Of a stretch of 64,000 bases of DNA, positions 62,438 through 64,000 are shown in pieces; position 1 is the first letter of the stretch; each line of letters opens with the position of its first letter. The stretch lies in assembly GCF_004197395.1 (NCBI RefSeq), contig NZ_SELS01000020.1, positions 1 through 64,000 on the forward strand, given 5' to 3'. Made by a program: the position numbers and the translations under genes. The notes under the pieces were generated by a model that had not been told where the DNA came from, ran no database searches, and saw only the letters and a list, made by a program, of their open reading frames with translations. The stretch is from Paraburkholderia sp. UYCP14C. Its GTDB lineage: Bacteria; Pseudomonadota; Gammaproteobacteria; Burkholderiales; Burkholderiaceae.

Positions 62438-63448
62438 TTACCTCGTATGGCGGATGCGGGGATTCAACACGCCGTACAGCAGATCGACGACGAGGTTCAC
62501 GACGATCACCAGCGTCGCGATCAACAGGATACCGCCTTGCACGACCGGATAATCGCGCCGGCCGATCGCGTCGATCAGCCACTTGCCGATGCCCGGCCAT
62601 GAAAACAGCGTTTCGGTCAGCACCGCGCCCGCAAGCAGTGTGCCGACCTGCAGGCCGATCACGGTGACGACCGGAATCAACGCATTGCGCAGCGCATGCA
62701 CGACGATCACGCGTCCGGGCGACAGCCCCTTCGCACGCGCGGTGCGGATGTAATCCTCGCGCAGCACTTCGAGCATCGACGAACGCGTCATGCGTGCGAC
62801 GACCGCGAGCGGAATCGTGCCGAGCACGATCGCGGGCAGGATCAGATGGCTCAGCGCGGATTTGAATGCGCCTTCGTCGGTGGACATCAGCGAGTCGATC
62901 AGCATGAAGCCGGTCACGTGCGGAATGTCGTATTCGACCGCGATGCGGCCCGACACCGGCGTCAAACCGAGCTTGACCGAGAACACCATGATGAGGATCA
63001 AGCCCCACCAGAAGATCGGCATCGAATAGCCGGTCAGCGCGGTGCCCATCACGCCGTGATCGACCACCGTGCCGCGCCTCAGCGCCGCGAACACGCCCGC
63101 CGGCAGGCCGACGATCAGCGCGAACAGCATCGCGCAGATCGACAGTTCGACGGTGGCGGGAAAGCGCGCGAGGAATTCGCCCATCACGCTCGTGTTGGTG
63201 ATGATCGAAGTGCCGAGGTCGCCGTGCAACGCGCGGCCGATGTAGTGGAAGTACTGGATCGGCAAGGGCTCGTCGAGCCCGAGGCGGTGCATCGCGGCCT
63301 TATGCATGGCCGGATCGACACCGCGCTCGCCCATCATTACTTCGATGGGGTCGCCCGGGATCAGGTGAATCAGCGCGAACGCGAGGATGGTGATGCCGAT
63401 GAACGTCGGTATCACCATGCCGATGCGGCGCAAAACGAAGCGGAACAT
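62438..63448 (-). CDS. dppB: dipeptide ABC transporter permease DppB
   Basis: A 336-aa permease with six TM segments. ATG 63448 with GGGAG upstream; upstream codons are read-through. N-terminus MFRFVLRRIGMVIPTFIGI is characteristic. The BPD-loop motif is REDYIRTARAKGLSPGRVIVVHALRN. It forms the channel with DppC. First membrane gene after the substrate-binding gene. Confidence 0.93.
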   Translation of the reverse strand: MFRFVLRRIGMVIPTFIGITILAFALIHLIPGDPIEVMMGERGVDPAMHKAAMHRLGLDEPLPIQYFHYIGRALHGDLGTSIITNTSVMGEFLARFPATVELSICAMLFALIVGLPAGVFAALRRGTVVDHGVMGTALTGYSMPIFWWGLILIMVFSVKLGLTPVSGRIAVEYDIPHVTGFMLIDSLMSTDEGAFKSALSHLILPAIVLGTIPLAVVARMTRSSMLEVLREDYIRTARAKGLSPGRVIVVHALRNALIPVVTVIGLQVGTLLAGAVLTETLFSWPGIGKWLIDAIGRRDYPVVQGGILLIATLVIVVNLVVDLLYGVLNPRIRHTR

Positions 63449-63589
63449 GGTTCGCTCCCATGGTACTGGTGATGAAAAAACACAACCGGCGACGAGGGCT
63501 CGTGACCCCGGTCGCCGGACCATTTCGACCAGTTTTCTAACCGTGCGAAAAGCGTACTGTATTGCGGCGTACTGTGCGAACTTTACGAA
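63449..63589. other. dppA-dppB intergenic region
   Basis: 141 bp between dppA and dppB. No hairpin with a T-run was seen, so read-through into dppB is likely. Confidence 0.3.
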
Positions 63590-64000
63590 TTACTTGACGC
63601 TGACGCCGTCGAAGCGCGCGTAGCCGAGCGGTTCGATGCGCATGTCGACCACCTTCTTGCTGACCGGCTGATAGACGGTCGAGTGGGCGATCGGCGAGAA
63701 CGGCAGTTGCTGCGCGAAAATATGCTGCGCGTCGCCGTAGACCTTCGTGCGGGTCGCCACGTCCGAGGTCGTGCGGCCCTTCTGGATCAGATCGTCGAAC
63801 GGCTTGTAGCACCACTTCGAGAAGTTGTTGCCGTTGATCGCCTCGCAGCCGAGCAGCGTGCCGAGCCAGTTGTCAGGATCGCCGTTGTCGCCGGTCCAGC
63901 CGATCAGCATCGTGTCGTCTTCGCCCGCGTGCGCGCGCTTGATGTACTCACCCCACTCGTACGTGACGATCTTCGCTTTCACGCCGATCTTCGCCCAGTC
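63590..64000 (-). CDS. dppA: dipeptide ABC transporter substrate-binding protein DppA, C-terminal part
   Basis: The frame is open through the window edge, so only the last 136 codons are seen. DWAKIGVKAKIVTYEWGEYI, then TMLIGWTGDNGDPDNWLGTLL and INGNNFSKWCYKPFDDLI are typical of family 5 solute-binding proteins (DppA). The C-terminus is RIEPLGYARFDGVSVK. It lies 142 bp upstream of dppB and starts the operon. Confidence 0.9.
   Translation of the reverse strand, partial: DWAKIGVKAKIVTYEWGEYIKRAHAGEDDTMLIGWTGDNGDPDNWLGTLLGCEAINGNNFSKWCYKPFDDLIQKGRTTSDVATRTKVYGDAQHIFAQQLPFSPIAHSTVYQPVSKKVVDMRIEPLGYARFDGVSVK

Overview
The window reads as a Burkholderiales chromosome, most likely Paraburkholderia or Burkholderia. 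The evidence is the high GC, the gene neighbourhoods glmS-glmU, ttcA-folB-SDR and pxpBCA-DUF969-DUF979, and a dpp peptide transporter. It has two parts that meet downstream of glmS. Positions 1 to about 38.3 kb are an accessory block of metal- and stress-resistance modules. Positions about 38.6 to 64 kb are core chromosome.

Accessory block, left to right. An unknown 140-aa protein is followed by a two-component system divergent from a TolC/HlyD/RND efflux operon. Next come a P-type ATPase fused to a PAP2 phosphatase domain, a chromate transporter, a dmeRF cobalt/nickel efflux operon ending in a DUF1289 gene, and a manganese (yybP-ykoY) riboswitch driving a GDT1-family exporter. A chrB-chrA-SOD-chrB' chromate operon lies divergent from an MFS gene. 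A BigR-like sulfur sensor follows with two YeeE/YedE half-transporters. Two envelope-protein genes come next, then a large copper operon (a TolC protein, a multicopper oxidase, CusF-like, CopC, CopD). A CueR-type operator and a CopZ-like chaperone precede a second copper operon (Met-rich protein, DUF2933, a membrane methyltransferase, the copper ATPase CopA). The block ends with LemA-TPM-TPM, a truncated small gene and a DUF3800 protein. The modules handle Cu, Cr, Co/Ni, Mn and reactive sulfur at the envelope.

The most striking property is at base level. Reading every line by eye, I found one GATC (9765-9768) between 192 and 38,284. The core segment 39,601-40,260 alone has nine. Where core genes use ATC after G, the block consistently uses ATT. 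This marks the block as one long-resident unit of foreign history and places its right edge in the gene-poor 37.8-38.6 kb stretch next to glmS.

Core part. glmS, glmU, ttcA, folB and a pteridine-reductase-like SDR lie on the minus strand. A MidA-like methyltransferase and DUF2905 are on plus. cca, a GST, an NDUFA9-like dehydrogenase and a lytic transglycosylase are on minus. 5-formyl-THF cyclo-ligase is on plus. A MarR-type regulator is divergent from pxpB-pxpC-pxpA and a DUF969/DUF979 permease pair (5-oxoproline use). A chemoreceptor without a periplasmic domain follows. Last come a TraB/GumN protein and the dppABCDF operon, whose substrate-binding gene is cut by the window end. I saw no tRNA, rRNA, CRISPR array, integrase or transposase. 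All motif positions and counts are by eye; no database search was run.
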